A DNA stretch of 64,000 nt, taken from positions 1-64,000 of the forward strand of contig NZ_SDKM01000010.1 of NCBI RefSeq assembly GCF_004519545.1. The letters run 5' to 3'. Within the stretch, counting starts at the first letter, position 1, and every line of letters begins with the position of its first letter. The DNA comes from Nocardioides guangzhouensis (GTDB lineage: Bacteria; Actinomycetota; Actinomycetes; Propionibacteriales; Nocardioidaceae). The notes beneath the pieces were generated by a model. That model was not told where the DNA came from. It did not search any database and worked only from the letters and a program-made list of their open reading frames with translations. The translations under genes were made by a program, and so were the position numbers. Below, one piece after another: positions 17,908-28,358 of this stretch.

Positions 17908-18753
17908 TCAGTCGGGGATGTAGTCGAACGTGTTCGGGTTCGGCCCGGTGCGTCCGGCCTCGCCCCGGTCGAGCGCGGAGATCGCCTCGACCTCCTCGGG
18001 CGAGAGGGAGAAGTCGAAGATCTCGATGTTCTCCTGCATGCGCTCGCGCCGCACCGACTTCGGGAAGACCACGTCGCCGCGCTCCACGTGCCAGCGCAGC
18101 GCGACCTGGGACTCGGTCTTGCCGTGGTTCGCGCCGATCTTGGCCAGCACCTCGTTGCCGACGACCTGTCCCTTGGCGATCGGGGACCACGCCTCCGTGA
18201 CGATCCGGTGCTCGGCGCCGGCCGCACGGGCCGCCTCGTTGCCGAAGAACGGGTGCACCTCGATCTGGTTCACGGCCGGCACCACTCCGGTCTCGTCGAT
18301 GATCCGGGCCAGGTGCTCGGGCTCGAAGTTGGAGACGCCGATCGACCGGGCGCGGCCGTCCTGGGCGAGCCCGGCCAGCGTCCGCCACGTGGAGACGTAG
18401 TCGCCGTCGTAGCGGGTCGGCAGCGGCCAGTGGATGAGGAACAGGTCGACGTGGTCGAGCCCGAGCCGGTCCAGCGAGGCGGCGAACTCGCGCCGGGCGT
18501 CGTCCGGCCGGTGGAAGCCGTTGTTGAGCTTGGTGGTGACGTACAGCTCGTCGCGGGCGATGCCGGAGGCGGCGATCGCCTCGCCGACGCCCTTCTCGTT
18601 GCCGTACATCTGAGCGGTGTCGAGGTGGCGGTAGCCGACCTCGAGGGCCTGCGTCACGGTCTCCGCGGTCTCGGCCGGCGGGACCTGGAAGACGCCGAAG
18701 CCGAGCTGGGGGATGGAGGTTCCGTCGTTCAGGGTGATCGTGGGGACAGTCAT
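17908..18753 (-). CDS. Aldo/keto reductase
   Basis: A 281-residue NADPH-dependent carbonyl reductase of the 2,5-diketo-gluconate reductase type. The catalytic tetrad is complete: Asp45, Tyr50, Lys75 and His108 (HLDTAQMYGNEKG, TTKL, LIHWP). The NADP-binding end SPIAKGQVVGN and PKSVRRERM is present. The ATG at 18753 was preferred over a GTG five codons upstream because family similarity begins at TVPTITLNDG. Substrate unknown. Confidence 0.92.
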   Translation of the reverse strand: MTVPTITLNDGTSIPQLGFGVFQVPPAETAETVTQALEVGYRHLDTAQMYGNEKGVGEAIAASGIARDELYVTTKLNNGFHRPDDARREFAASLDRLGLDHVDLFLIHWPLPTRYDGDYVSTWRTLAGLAQDGRARSIGVSNFEPEHLARIIDETGVVPAVNQIEVHPFFGNEAARAAGAEHRIVTEAWSPIAKGQVVGNEVLAKIGANHGKTESQVALRWHVERGDVVFPKSVRRERMQENIEIFDFSLSPEEVEAISALDRGEAGRTGPNPNTFDYIPD

Positions 18754-18907
18754 GTGTGTCTCGTACACATTCCGGCGGTGACTATTCCCGGGCTCGCCCC
18801 GCGCCCGGGCGCGTCGTTCGCCCGCACCGCTCGCGGCGACCTAGCCTGATCGGGAGGGCACGGCCGCGCACGTCTGCGGACGTGCCACGAGGACGAAGGG
18901 GTCCGTC

Positions 18908-19450
18908 ATGGGCGTGGGCTGGGGTGCAGCGGCACTGGTCGCCGGCATGGCCATCGTGGTCCTGCTCGCGCTGGACATGGTCGCCGCGTCCAGCCGCGAA
19001 GGCCCGGTGCGGGTCCGCGCCGCCCTGCTGCTGGGCTGCATGGTGGTCGTCGGCTGGACGTCGTGGCTGGTCTTCCAGCCGATCACGTACGACGCGCCCG
19101 GCGGTCCGATCAGCTGTCACACCGCCACCACCGACGACGCCGACACCGGCGGCGAGGACACCGCCTGCCACGACCCCGCAGTGCGACGGCGCTGGGAGGT
19201 CTTCGGCCCGCTCGCGCTCGTGGGCCTGGTCGCGGTGGGCGCGCTCGTGGTCCCGGCCGTCCGCCGCCGCGACGGCGGGGAGGGCGACCGGGACCGGGCG
19301 GGGGAGGCCGGGGAGATCGGGGCGGCTCACGCGACTAGCGCCACCGACGAGGCCTCGACAGCCTCGGCAGCCTCGACGGAGCGCGGCGACAGCCGGCCGC
19401 GCCAGGCCAGCACGGCCAGGCAGAGCAGCCAGAGCGACCAGCCGACGTAG
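18908..19450 (+). CDS. Membrane protein, unknown
   Basis: A 180-residue protein with hydrophobic segments near residues 5-25, 38-56 and 100-118. Between the second and third is a small loop with two Cys (ISCHT, TACHD) that may form a disulphide outside the cell. The last 60 residues are low-complexity Ala/Ser/Arg and overlap the convergent DUF4386 gene by 124 bp, so the end may not be conserved. GAAGGGG lies before the ATG. No family recognised. Confidence 0.55.
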   Translation: MGVGWGAAALVAGMAIVVLLALDMVAASSREGPVRVRAALLLGCMVVVGWTSWLVFQPITYDAPGGPISCHTATTDDADTGGEDTACHDPAVRRRWEVFGPLALVGLVAVGALVVPAVRRRDGGEGDRDRAGEAGEIGAAHATSATDEASTASAASTERGDSRPRQASTARQSSQSDQPT

Positions 19451-20040
19451 CCGAGGAAGTTCGCGAGGTCGGTGCCGGGAACGCCGAACGGGATCAGGAT
19501 GCCGGAGAGCACGGCCAGGGCGGAGCTGGTCCCGAGGGCGGTGAACCAGACCGGCGGACGTCGCACCAGCGAGCGCAGCACGAGCAGGGTCCAGAGGCCC
19601 GTCAGCAGGTAGCCGAACGACTCCCCGATCACCTCCCCCATCCAGAAGCCGGCCCGCTCGTAGACGTCGACCGCGTGCGCCTCGCGGCTCGGGTCGGCCG
19701 CCTGCCAGGCGACGGTCGGGATCACCAGCAGCCAGCGGGACAGCCCGATCACCTGGACCACCGCTGCGGCCACGCCGGCCACCAGCGCGGCGGTGGCGAC
19801 CCGCCCGGTCCCGAGTCGGCGTACGCCGACCGCGATCGGGCCCATGAGAGCCGCTCCGGCGACCAGCACCGCGAACCAGCCCATGACGCCGGCCTGGTGG
19901 TCGCGGAACGAGGCGAGGACGTCGGCCCCCGGCTGCTGCAGGACGTCGGGGTAGTCGAAGAGCGCGCCGAGCCCGAAGAACGCCGCGTTGACCGCAACGG
20001 CGCCGGTGACGAGGAGGGCGGAGGTGATGCGGACGTTCAT
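19327..20040 (-). CDS. DUF4386-like membrane protein
   Basis: A 237-residue protein with six hydrophobic segments. An extracellular loop after the first helix (FDYPDVLQQPGADVLASFRDHQAG) and the later ERAGFWMGEVIGESFGYLLTGLW fit the DUF4386 family of unknown function. The start is ATG 20040 with GAAAGG before it. It is divergent from a TetR gene across two TGTAC/GTACA palindromes and is probably that regulator's target. Confidence 0.7.
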   Translation of the reverse strand: MNVRITSALLVTGAVAVNAAFFGLGALFDYPDVLQQPGADVLASFRDHQAGVMGWFAVLVAGAALMGPIAVGVRRLGTGRVATAALVAGVAAAVVQVIGLSRWLLVIPTVAWQAADPSREAHAVDVYERAGFWMGEVIGESFGYLLTGLWTLLVLRSLVRRPPVWFTALGTSSALAVLSGILIPFGVPGTDLANFLGYVGWSLWLLCLAVLAWRGRLSPRSVEAAEAVEASSVALVA

Positions 20041-20056
20041 GGGGCTGACCTTTCGT

Positions 20057-20087
20057 TGTACGGCGTACAGAGTTTGTACGATGTACA
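20057..20087. promoter_or_regulatory. Twin TetR operator
   Basis: TGTAC-GGC-GTACA (20057-20069) and TGTAC-GAT-GTACA (20075-20087) have centres 18 bp apart. The second overlaps a -10 TACGAT (20077-20082) placed five bases before the TetR GTG. A repressor bound here would block both divergent genes. Confidence 0.75.
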
Positions 20088-20777
20088 GTGAAGTCCGTGA
20101 CCGAGCAGATGTCAACCCCCGGGAAGCGCGGCCCCAAGCGGACCCTGTCGGAGGAGCGCGTCACCGCGGCCGCGCTCGACCTCGTCGACCGGGAGGGTGG
20201 AGCCGCCCTGTCGGTGCGCCGGGTCGCGGCCGAGCTCGGGGTCCGACCGAACGCGCTCTACACCTACGTCCCCGACCGGGCCGGCCTCGAGCGCGCCCTC
20301 GTGGAGTGGGCGATGGGCCAGGCCGACCTCGGTCTCCTCGACGGACCGGCCCGGTCCTGGCGCGGGCGGATCCGCGACTACGCGCTGGCGCTGCGTGCCG
20401 CGCTCCTCGACCACCCCGCCGTGGCGCCGCTCATGATGACCGCCCCGATGGACGGGCCGGCCGCGCTCGAGGCCGGCGAGCGGCTGCTGGGCGCCTTCGC
20501 CGACGGCGGGCTGACCGGGAAGGCGCCGGCCCGGGCCTGCTGGGTGCTCATCGTGTACGTCGTGGGGTCGGTCGCGCTCGACGTCGCGGAGACCGACGGC
20601 ACCCGCCCGATCGCGGCCGAGGACGATCGGGTGGCCACCCGTCGCGCGCGGCTGGCCCAGGTGTCGGCCGCGCCGTGGCCGCGCACCGCCGCCAGCGTCG
20701 ACACGATGGCCGAGTGGATCACCGAGCGGCAGTTCAGCTGGGGGCTGGACCGCGTGCTGGTCGGGCTCGTCGGCTGA
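20088..20777 (+). CDS. TetR-family transcriptional regulator
   Basis: A regulator of about 229 residues. The N-terminal helix-turn-helix is LSVRRVAAELGVRPNALYTYV, and a C-terminal ligand domain of the TetR_C type follows. The start could be GTG 20088, GTG 20097 or ATG 20109; the -10 position favours the first. The gene overlaps nothing and faces away from the DUF4386 gene, with which it shares the twin operator. Confidence 0.88.
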   Translation: MKSVTEQMSTPGKRGPKRTLSEERVTAAALDLVDREGGAALSVRRVAAELGVRPNALYTYVPDRAGLERALVEWAMGQADLGLLDGPARSWRGRIRDYALALRAALLDHPAVAPLMMTAPMDGPAALEAGERLLGAFADGGLTGKAPARACWVLIVYVVGSVALDVAETDGTRPIAAEDDRVATRRARLAQVSAAPWPRTAASVDTMAEWITERQFSWGLDRVLVGLVG

Positions 20778-20808
20778 CGGCGCCGGGAATCGACCGCCGG
20801 GACCGGCG

Positions 20809-21129
20809 TCACCAGGCCGCGGCGCCGTACACCTCGTCCTCGGAGCCGACCGGCTCGAACGCGGACAGGTCGACGTCCTCGTCGAACTCGGCGACGGGTG
20901 CGTCGGCCGGCTTGTTCACGTTGGCGACCGCGACCACGCCGATCGCGGGCGAGACGTACGCGTAAAGCTCGAGTGCCCGGGTCAGCGAGATCGGCCCGAT
21001 GTCGGAGACGCCGAACGCGACCAGCGTCGCCAGCAGCGCGCCGAGCAGGGCCAGAGCGGAGTAGATCGTCTTGCGCAGCCCCTGAGGGAGGCGGCGCAGG
21101 AGGTCGGTCAGGGCCTGGAGGGGAGACAT
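20809..21129 (-). CDS. Small membrane protein, holin-like
   Basis: A 106-residue protein with two hydrophobic helices (about residues 22-42 and 50-68) between a basic amphipathic N-terminus (LTDLLRRLPQGLRKTIYSALA) and an acidic tail. AAAGG precedes the ATG. It starts four bases after the stop of the large cell-wall hydrolase, so the two form one operon. Size, charge pattern and position recall phage holins, but sequence similarity is not established. Confidence 0.5.
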   Translation of the reverse strand: MSPLQALTDLLRRLPQGLRKTIYSALALLGALLATLVAFGVSDIGPISLTRALELYAYVSPAIGVVAVANVNKPADAPVAEFDEDVDLSAFEPVGSEDEVYGAAAW

Positions 21130-21133
21130 GGGT

Positions 21134-23587
21134 TCACCTTTCCGGGAGCCGGTCGAGGGCGGCCAGGAGCTGCTGGGCCGCGGTCTGGAGCTGGACCCGC
21201 GCGACGGCGAGGTCGATCAGGGCGTCGAGGTCGGCGGAGGCGGGCAGGCCGTCCGTCGAGGCGCCGGGGAGGGCCACGGCGGTCGACGACGCGGACGGGA
21301 CGGACGGGACGGCGGGCAGGGCGGGCGCCTCGGCCTGATCGAGGACGGGTGCCTCGGCGGGTGCCTCGACCACGACCGGCTCCACCACTACCGGCGGTTC
21401 GGGCTCGGGGTCGTGCCGGCGCGGCGGCCGGTCCGGGACGGGCGCCGGGGTGGGCGCGGGGGTGGGCGCCGGGGTGGCTGGGCGCCGTACCTTCGTCACC
21501 CGGAGCGCCGACATGGGGACGTCGGGGTGCACGGCGTTGACGTCGACCGGCCCGAACCCCGGCACGTGCTTGACCGGCCCGTACGTCCCGTTCGAGTGCT
21601 GCCAGATCGCGGCCTTCCGCCACGGCCTCGGGATCCGCGGCGCGCGGTAGTCGTTGCTGTACCGCGCCACCCACAGCAGGCAGCCGAAACCACTGCCGAG
21701 GTCGAACGGCGTGTAGATGATCGGCCTCGCCACCAGTCCGCGCCGCCGCAGGTCCCGGGTCACCGTCGCCACCCACTGGCCGGTCCACCGGGTCACCTCG
21801 GCGAGCGTCATGCCCTCCAGTGACTCGAGGTCGAGCATCGGCAGCATGTCGCCGGCCCGGATGTCGGCGTTCGCGAGGAAGAACCGCGCCTCCCTCGCCG
21901 CGTCCCCGGGATCGGGGCGCGCGAAGTGGTAGGCGCCGACCGGGATCCCGGCGCTGCGGGCCTGCCGCACCCGCTTGCGGTACGTCGCGTCCCGGACCGA
22001 GTCGCCCTCGGTGGCCTTGAGGTACCACCAGCGCAGCCCGGCCGCCTGGGCCGCCTTGACGTCGATCCGCCCGCCCTGGTGATGGCTGGTGTCGACCCCG
22101 TCCAGGGTTCGCTGGGGAGGGAAGGCCCGGGCGACGACCGCCGGGCCGGGTGGCGGGGTCGGCCGCTCGGGCTCTCCGGGCCGCCGTCTCGGCGGGTACT
22201 GGAACACCGGGATCGTGCTCGGCCGCCAGAACCGGTCCGGGTTGTTGCTCCTCAGGCCGTCCCGGCCCGCGCGGTACGCAGCGACCTGGCGGGCCGCGAC
22301 CGGGGCCAGGCGGCCGTGGTCGATGAGCACCGCATGGATGTGCGGTCCCCAGAGACCGCGGACCGGCGGCCGGTACCAAGCCGCGAAGCCGATCGACCGG
22401 AGCACCCGGACCTTGCGCTGCCAGTCCCAGGCCAGCAGGTCGACGACTCCGCCACCGTCGTGGGTCCCGGCGGAGGCCGAGACGCCACCCCGGTTGTAGG
22501 AGCCTTGCACCAGCGTCAGCCGGTAGCCGAGCCGGCGCTCGGCCTCCTCCAGCGCGGCCCGGGTCTTCCAGTCGACACGCTTGGGGGTGCCGTCGCCGAA
22601 GCTGGTCAGCTCGAAGGGGCCGGGCATCGCTGCCTCCTGGGCCGGCCGCGCGGGCCGGGCTGGTCGGGGCCGGTGCGGACGGACGGCGGGCCGTGCGTCG
22701 TCGCGGGGCGGCGCCGGACCGGTCGCACGGGACGGGGTCAGGGCGACGGTCGCGCGCCGCATCCCGTGGTCGCTGTTGCGCTGCGGGCTCTTCGCGCGCC
22801 GGCCGGGGAACAGCCGGGTCGCGCGGACGCCCCACGACGCCCCGTCGCCGTCGACGAACCAGAGCAGGTCGATCGACGCCGCGTCGACGGCGTACCGCAC
22901 CTTCTTGCCGGCGACCTCGTCGCCGAGCGGCTTCATGCTCCGCAGCTGCCGGTTGTAGTCGCCGCCGCCGACCACCGGCAGCCCCGTGCGCACCAGTCCC
23001 TCGACGAAGCGGCGGTGGCCGGCCACCCCCTCGTTCCACTCGCGCAGCCGCAGCGCCTGGTCCGGCTCGTCGACGCCGTTGAACGCGCCGGCGACCAGGT
23101 GCAGGTTCGTCACGTGCAGCTCGAGCCCGAGCGGGCGGTACCGCAGCCGCAGGTACGTCGCGTAGCGGCGCGTGTGGAGGTGCTTGCGTGCCGGGTGCAG
23201 CAGGTCGACCCGGCCCTCCACCTTCGTGAACAGGGACCGCCGGAACGCGATCGGGTCGGCGTTGTCGCCGCGGCCGTAGTAGACGACCCACTCCGGGGAC
23301 GGGAACGCCGACTGCACCAGCGGCCGGTAGCGCACGGCGATCTCCTGGAGCAGCACCAGGTCGCCGTCCGCGGCGTTGTGCTGGAGGTCCTCGAGCGCCT
23401 GTGCGGGTGTGATCGCGTCCTCGGGGAACGACTGGACGTTCGCGGTGACCACCCGGAAAGGACCCACCGGCGGTGTCGTCGCTGCCGGCCGCCTCGCCGC
23501 GCGCGCCGGGACCCCGTCGCGCGGGGTCCCCACCGGCCCGTCGGCAGCGCTGTCGACGGCACCGGGAACGTGCGTGTCTCCAGTCAT
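21134..23587 (-). CDS. Three-domain protein: nuclease-fold, M15-type peptidase, GH25 muramidase
   Basis: This 817-residue open frame joins three enzyme folds. Residues 43-285 are an endonuclease/exonuclease/phosphatase domain with Asn50, Glu82 (LLQEI), His163 (TNLHL), GDYN (209-212) and SDH (272-274). Residues 325-430 resemble an M15-type D,D-carboxypeptidase or endopeptidase with His376, Asp383 and HIH (416-418). Residues 496-690 are a GH25 lysozyme with Asp499, Glu527 and Asp586/Glu588. Arg/Pro linkers separate the domains, a Pro-rich stalk covers 700-765, and a short helix ends the protein. There is no signal peptide. An AGGAGG before Met321 may allow separate translation of the last two domains. 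A holin-like gene follows. Confidence 0.8.
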   Translation of the reverse strand: MTGDTHVPGAVDSAADGPVGTPRDGVPARAARRPAATTPPVGPFRVVTANVQSFPEDAITPAQALEDLQHNAADGDLVLLQEIAVRYRPLVQSAFPSPEWVVYYGRGDNADPIAFRRSLFTKVEGRVDLLHPARKHLHTRRYATYLRLRYRPLGLELHVTNLHLVAGAFNGVDEPDQALRLREWNEGVAGHRRFVEGLVRTGLPVVGGGDYNRQLRSMKPLGDEVAGKKVRYAVDAASIDLLWFVDGDGASWGVRATRLFPGRRAKSPQRNSDHGMRRATVALTPSRATGPAPPRDDARPAVRPHRPRPARPARPAQEAAMPGPFELTSFGDGTPKRVDWKTRAALEEAERRLGYRLTLVQGSYNRGGVSASAGTHDGGGVVDLLAWDWQRKVRVLRSIGFAAWYRPPVRGLWGPHIHAVLIDHGRLAPVAARQVAAYRAGRDGLRSNNPDRFWRPSTIPVFQYPPRRRPGEPERPTPPPGPAVVARAFPPQRTLDGVDTSHHQGGRIDVKAAQAAGLRWWYLKATEGDSVRDATYRKRVRQARSAGIPVGAYHFARPDPGDAAREARFFLANADIRAGDMLPMLDLESLEGMTLAEVTRWTGQWVATVTRDLRRRGLVARPIIYTPFDLGSGFGCLLWVARYSNDYRAPRIPRPWRKAAIWQHSNGTYGPVKHVPGFGPVDVNAVHPDVPMSALRVTKVRRPATPAPTPAPTPAPVPDRPPRRHDPEPEPPVVVEPVVVEAPAEAPVLDQAEAPALPAVPSVPSASSTAVALPGASTDGLPASADLDALIDLAVARVQLQTAAQQLLAALDRLPER

Positions 23588-23964
23588 CGCGGCCTCACCG
23601 GACGTCCGCGGGCGCCGCGCCTCACCCGCGGCCCCCTCTACCGACGGTCCGCCGCGCGTCCGGTGCGGTCAATGGCGACCATGGGTCATTGCCCGCGGGT
23701 GGGAGGGGGAGGCCGCCCGCGGTCCCGCGGCCGCGGGACCGGCGGAAGATTCCGGTCCGGATCGGGAACAGACCCCGGGGTCGCCTCGTTGGAACGGATG
23801 CAGCAAAGTTGAGTTGATCCGACTCAACTTATTTGTCAGACTCGCCGCCGTCGCGGCAGGATGGCCGCACCACCCGGGACCGGCCCCGAGCATCATGCCG
23901 GGAGCACGGCCCCGGTACCCCAGACCTGAACACAGAACCACGAAGCACAACCCGGAGGTAATCC
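23588..23964. promoter_or_regulatory. 377-bp gap before dnaK
   Basis: The gap holds a 22-bp perfect palindrome (23720-23741, centre GGTCCCGCGGCCGCGGGACC), then the HspR operator (23806-23830), an AT-rich stretch after it where the dnaK promoter probably lies, and a leader of about 130 bases ending in GGAGG before the dnaK ATG. No gene was found in it. Confidence 0.6.
23806..23830. promoter_or_regulatory. HAIR element (HspR operator) of dnaK
   Basis: AAGTTGAGT-N7-ACTCAACTT is a perfect 9-bp inverted repeat matching the known HspR-associated inverted repeat (CTTGAGT-N7-ACTCAAG) over the TTGAGT/ACTCAA core. The same arms and spacer length recur before clpB at 31507-31531. Confidence 0.92.
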
Positions 23965-25838
<1,874 letters not shown>

Positions 25839-25842
<4 letters not shown>

Positions 25843-26525
25843 CCGAGGAGCCCCAGCGGAACCCGCAGGACCAGCCGGAGGGGCCCTTCGAGACGCCTCG
25901 CCCCTCGGGTCCTCAGGACGAGGAGCGGGCGGCCGACGAGTCGCCCGCTCCCTCGCCGGAGCCCGGCGCCACGTCCGCCGCGGCGGGACGGGGGTCCCAC
26001 ACCTTCGGCGAGGCGGCCGGTGAGATGGCCAACGAGACCGAGGTGGAGGGCGTCCGCGCCGCCGACGAGCTGGCAGTGACCCGGATGGAGCTGGAGGAGC
26101 GCACGCTCGACCTCCAGCGGCTCCAGGCCGAGTACCTCAACTACAAGCGCCGGGTCGACCGTGACCGGGAGCTGATCCGCGAGAACGCGACGTACCAGGC
26201 GCTGGCCCCGATCACCGAGGTACTCGACACCATCGACCGGGCGCGCGACCACGGGCCGCTCGACGACGGCTTCCGGGCCGTCGCCGACCAGCTCGAGCGG
26301 GTCGTCGCCGGGCTCGGTCTCACCCGCTTCGGCGCGGTGGGTGATGCGTTCGACCCGACGCTGCACGAGGCGTTGAGCCACATCGGGGAGGATCCCGACG
26401 TGGAGGTGACCACCTGCAAGGTGATCGCCAAGGCCGGCTACCGGATCGGCGACCGCGTGGTGCGCGCGGCGCAGGTGCTGGTGGTCGACCCGGCGACGCC
26501 GACGGGCGACGGGACCGAGGACTGA
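25839..26525 (+). CDS. grpE: Nucleotide exchange factor GrpE
   Basis: A 228-residue protein with a disordered acidic/Pro-rich N-terminal third, a long dimerising helix with [19 protein letters not shown], and the C-terminal beta-wing ending [14 protein letters not shown]. It releases ADP from DnaK. The GTG start overlaps the dnaK stop (GTGA). The N-terminal extension is longer than in most GrpE proteins. Confidence 0.95.
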
Positions 26526-26548
26526 AGCACGGACTGACAGGAGACGGC

Positions 26549-26661
26549 GTGGTTTCGAGACGGTCGCAGGACGACCTCCTCAACCACCGAGGGGGACGGT
26601 CGCAGGACGACCTCCTCAACCACCGAGGGGGACGCTCGCAGAGCGACCTCCTCAACCACCG
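26549..26661. repeat. Triple 36-bp hairpin repeat inside the dnaK operon
   Basis: Three units start at 26559, 26595 and 26631, exactly 36 bp apart. Each contains a short stem (GGTCG/CGACC in the first two, CGCTC/GAGCG in the third) followed by CTCCTCAACCACCG. The left end GGTTTCGAGACG shows that it belongs to the dispersed repeat family at 7946 and 9093. It fills most of the grpE-dnaJ gap. Confidence 0.8.
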
Positions 26662-26685
26662 GAACGCACGGAGGGAGGTGCGCGC

Positions 26686-27834
26686 ATGACCGGCAAGGCC
26701 GATTGGGCCGGCAAGGACTTCTACGCCGAGCTCGGGGTGTCCAAGGACGCGTCCGCGGAGGAGATCAAGAAGGCATACCGCAAGCTGGCGCGCGCCAACC
26801 ACCCCGACTCCAACCCCGGCGACACGGTCAAGCACGACAAGTTCAAGGCGGTCGCCGAGGCGTACGACGTCGTCGGCGACCCCGAGAAACGCCAGCAGTA
26901 CGACGAGATCCGCTCGATGCCGCTCGGCGGGTTCGGGCGGGCTCCGGGCGGGGGCGCCGGCGGGTTCGACTTCAGCGACCTGCTGCGCGACCGGATGGCT
27001 GGTGGCGGGGCCGGTGGCGGCTTCGGCGACATGTTCGGCGACATCTTCGGCGGGACCCGCACCCGCGCGGGCAGGCCGCAGAAGGGCGCCGACATCGAGA
27101 CCACCGCGACGGTGAGCTTCACCGACGCGCTCGAGGGCGTCACGATCTCGCTGCGGCTGACCTCCGACGCCCCCTGCCCCGACTGCCACGGCACCGGCGG
27201 CAAGCCCGGCACCAAGCCGCACATCTGTCCGGAGTGCGACGGCGCCGGCATGGTGGCCTCCACCGTGGGCGGTGCGTTCACGCTCAACGAGACCTGCCCG
27301 GTCTGCGGTGGCCGCCAGCTGCTGTACGACGAGCCGTGCCCCACCTGCCGCGGCACCGGCCGGGGGATGAACGCCCGGTCGATCCAGGCCCGCATCCCGG
27401 CCGGCGTGAAGGACGGCCAGCGGATCCGGATCCGCGGCAAGGGCGCGGTCGGCGAGCACGGTGGTCCGGCCGGCGATCTCTACGTCGTGGTCAAGGTGAG
27501 CCCGCACCGGCTGTTCGGCCGCAAGGCCGACAACCTCACGCTCGAGGTGCCGGTCTCGTTCGACGAGGCCGCCCTGGGCGCCGACATCAAGGTGCCCACG
27601 CTGACCGGTGTCCCGGTCACGCTGAAGATCCCGGCAGGCACCCCCAACGGCCGCACGTTCCGGGTGCGGGGCAAGGGCGCGCGCAGGTCCGACGGCACCA
27701 TGGGCGACCTGCTGGTCACCGTCGAGGTGCAGGTGCCCGCCGTGCTCGACGCGGCGACCCGCGACGCCGTCGAGGCCTACCGGGCGGCGACCGCCGGGAA
27801 GCCGCTGCGCAGCAAGCTGTTCGAGGGAGCCTGA
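26686..27834 (+). CDS. dnaJ: Co-chaperone DnaJ
   Basis: A 382-residue type I Hsp40. The J-domain has HPD (NHPDSNPGD), then a Gly/Phe-rich stretch, then the zinc region with four CxxC motifs ([32 protein letters not shown]), then the C-terminal beta domains. It delivers substrates to DnaK and stimulates its ATPase. GGAGG precedes the ATG. It is separated from grpE by 160 bp of tandem hairpin repeats. Confidence 0.97.
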   Translation: MTGKADWAGKDFYAELGVSKDASAEEIKKAYRKLARANHPDSNPGDTVKHDKFKAVAEAYDVVGDPEKRQQYDEIRSMPLGGFGRAPGGGAGGFDFSDLLRDRMAGGGAGGGFGDMFGDIFGGTRTRAGRPQKGADIETTATVSFTDALEGVTISLRLTSDAPCPDCHGTGGKPGTKPHICPECDGAGMVASTVGGAFTLNETCPVCGGRQLLYDEPCPTCRGTGRGMNARSIQARIPAGVKDGQRIRIRGKGAVGEHGGPAGDLYVVVKVSPHRLFGRKADNLTLEVPVSFDEAALGADIKVPTLTGVPVTLKIPAGTPNGRTFRVRGKGARRSDGTMGDLLVTVEVQVPAVLDAATRDAVEAYRAATAGKPLRSKLFEGA

Positions 27835-27835
27835 C

Positions 27836-28276
27836 GTGGCGGCGCCGCAGGGTCCCGGTGCGCAGATGCCCGCGCCCGACGTCGGCGTCTACGTCATCAG
27901 CGTGGCCGCGCAGCTGACCGGCCTGCACCCGCAGACACTGCGCACCTACGAGCGGATGGGCCTGATCCTCCCCGACCGCACCGGCGGCGGCGGCCGCCGC
28001 TACTCCCACCGCGACATCGAGATGCTCCGCGTGATCGCCGATCTGACCGCGAGCGGCATCGGCATCGAGGGCGTGCGCCGCATCCTCGACCTCGAGAACC
28101 GGCTGGCCGCCCTCTCGGCCCGCAACGAGGAGCTGGTCGTCGAGCTCGAGGCCACCCGCGAGGCGCTCCGCCAGGCGCTGGCCGCCCGCCGTACGCCCGA
28201 GCAGGCGAGCCGGCTGCCGGTCCTCCGGCGGCCCGACCCCGGCCAGTCGGTCGTGGTCTGGCGCCGCAACCGCTGA
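27836..28276 (+). CDS. hspR: Heat-shock repressor HspR (MerR family)
   Basis: A 146-residue MerR-type repressor. The helix-turn-helix segment is VAAQLTGLHPQTLRTYERMGL with the wing GGGRRYSHRDIEMLR, followed by a coiled-coil (residues 90-118) and a basic tail. HspR binds HAIR elements, with DnaK as co-repressor in studied actinobacteria. The GTG starts one base after the dnaJ stop. Its operators are seen before dnaK and clpB in this window. Confidence 0.95.
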   Translation: MAAPQGPGAQMPAPDVGVYVISVAAQLTGLHPQTLRTYERMGLILPDRTGGGGRRYSHRDIEMLRVIADLTASGIGIEGVRRILDLENRLAALSARNEELVVELEATREALRQALAARRTPEQASRLPVLRRPDPGQSVVVWRRNR

Positions 28277-28284
28277 CCCACTCC

Positions 28285-28351
28285 CGGGACGTCATACGTC
28301 CTGGCTGCCCGGGCGACTGCTGCCCGTTCGACCATCTCGGATGACGTCCCG
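28285..28351. terminator. Long-range inverted repeat between convergent genes
   Basis: CGGGACGTCAT (28285-28295) and ATGACGTCCCG (28341-28351) are perfect 11-bp arms with 45 nt between. They lie between the hspR stop and the convergent pentapeptide gene, fitting a bidirectional terminator. Confidence 0.5.
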
Positions 28352-28358
28352 CCCGCGC

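Noticed and set aside
20809..23587. Prophage remnant
   Set aside because: Only a lysozyme-containing protein and a holin-like protein are present; there are no structural, replication or integration genes and no att-like repeats.
26549..26661. Possible CRISPR array (three regular repeats)
   Set aside because: The repeats are back to back with no unique spacers, and no cas gene is near.
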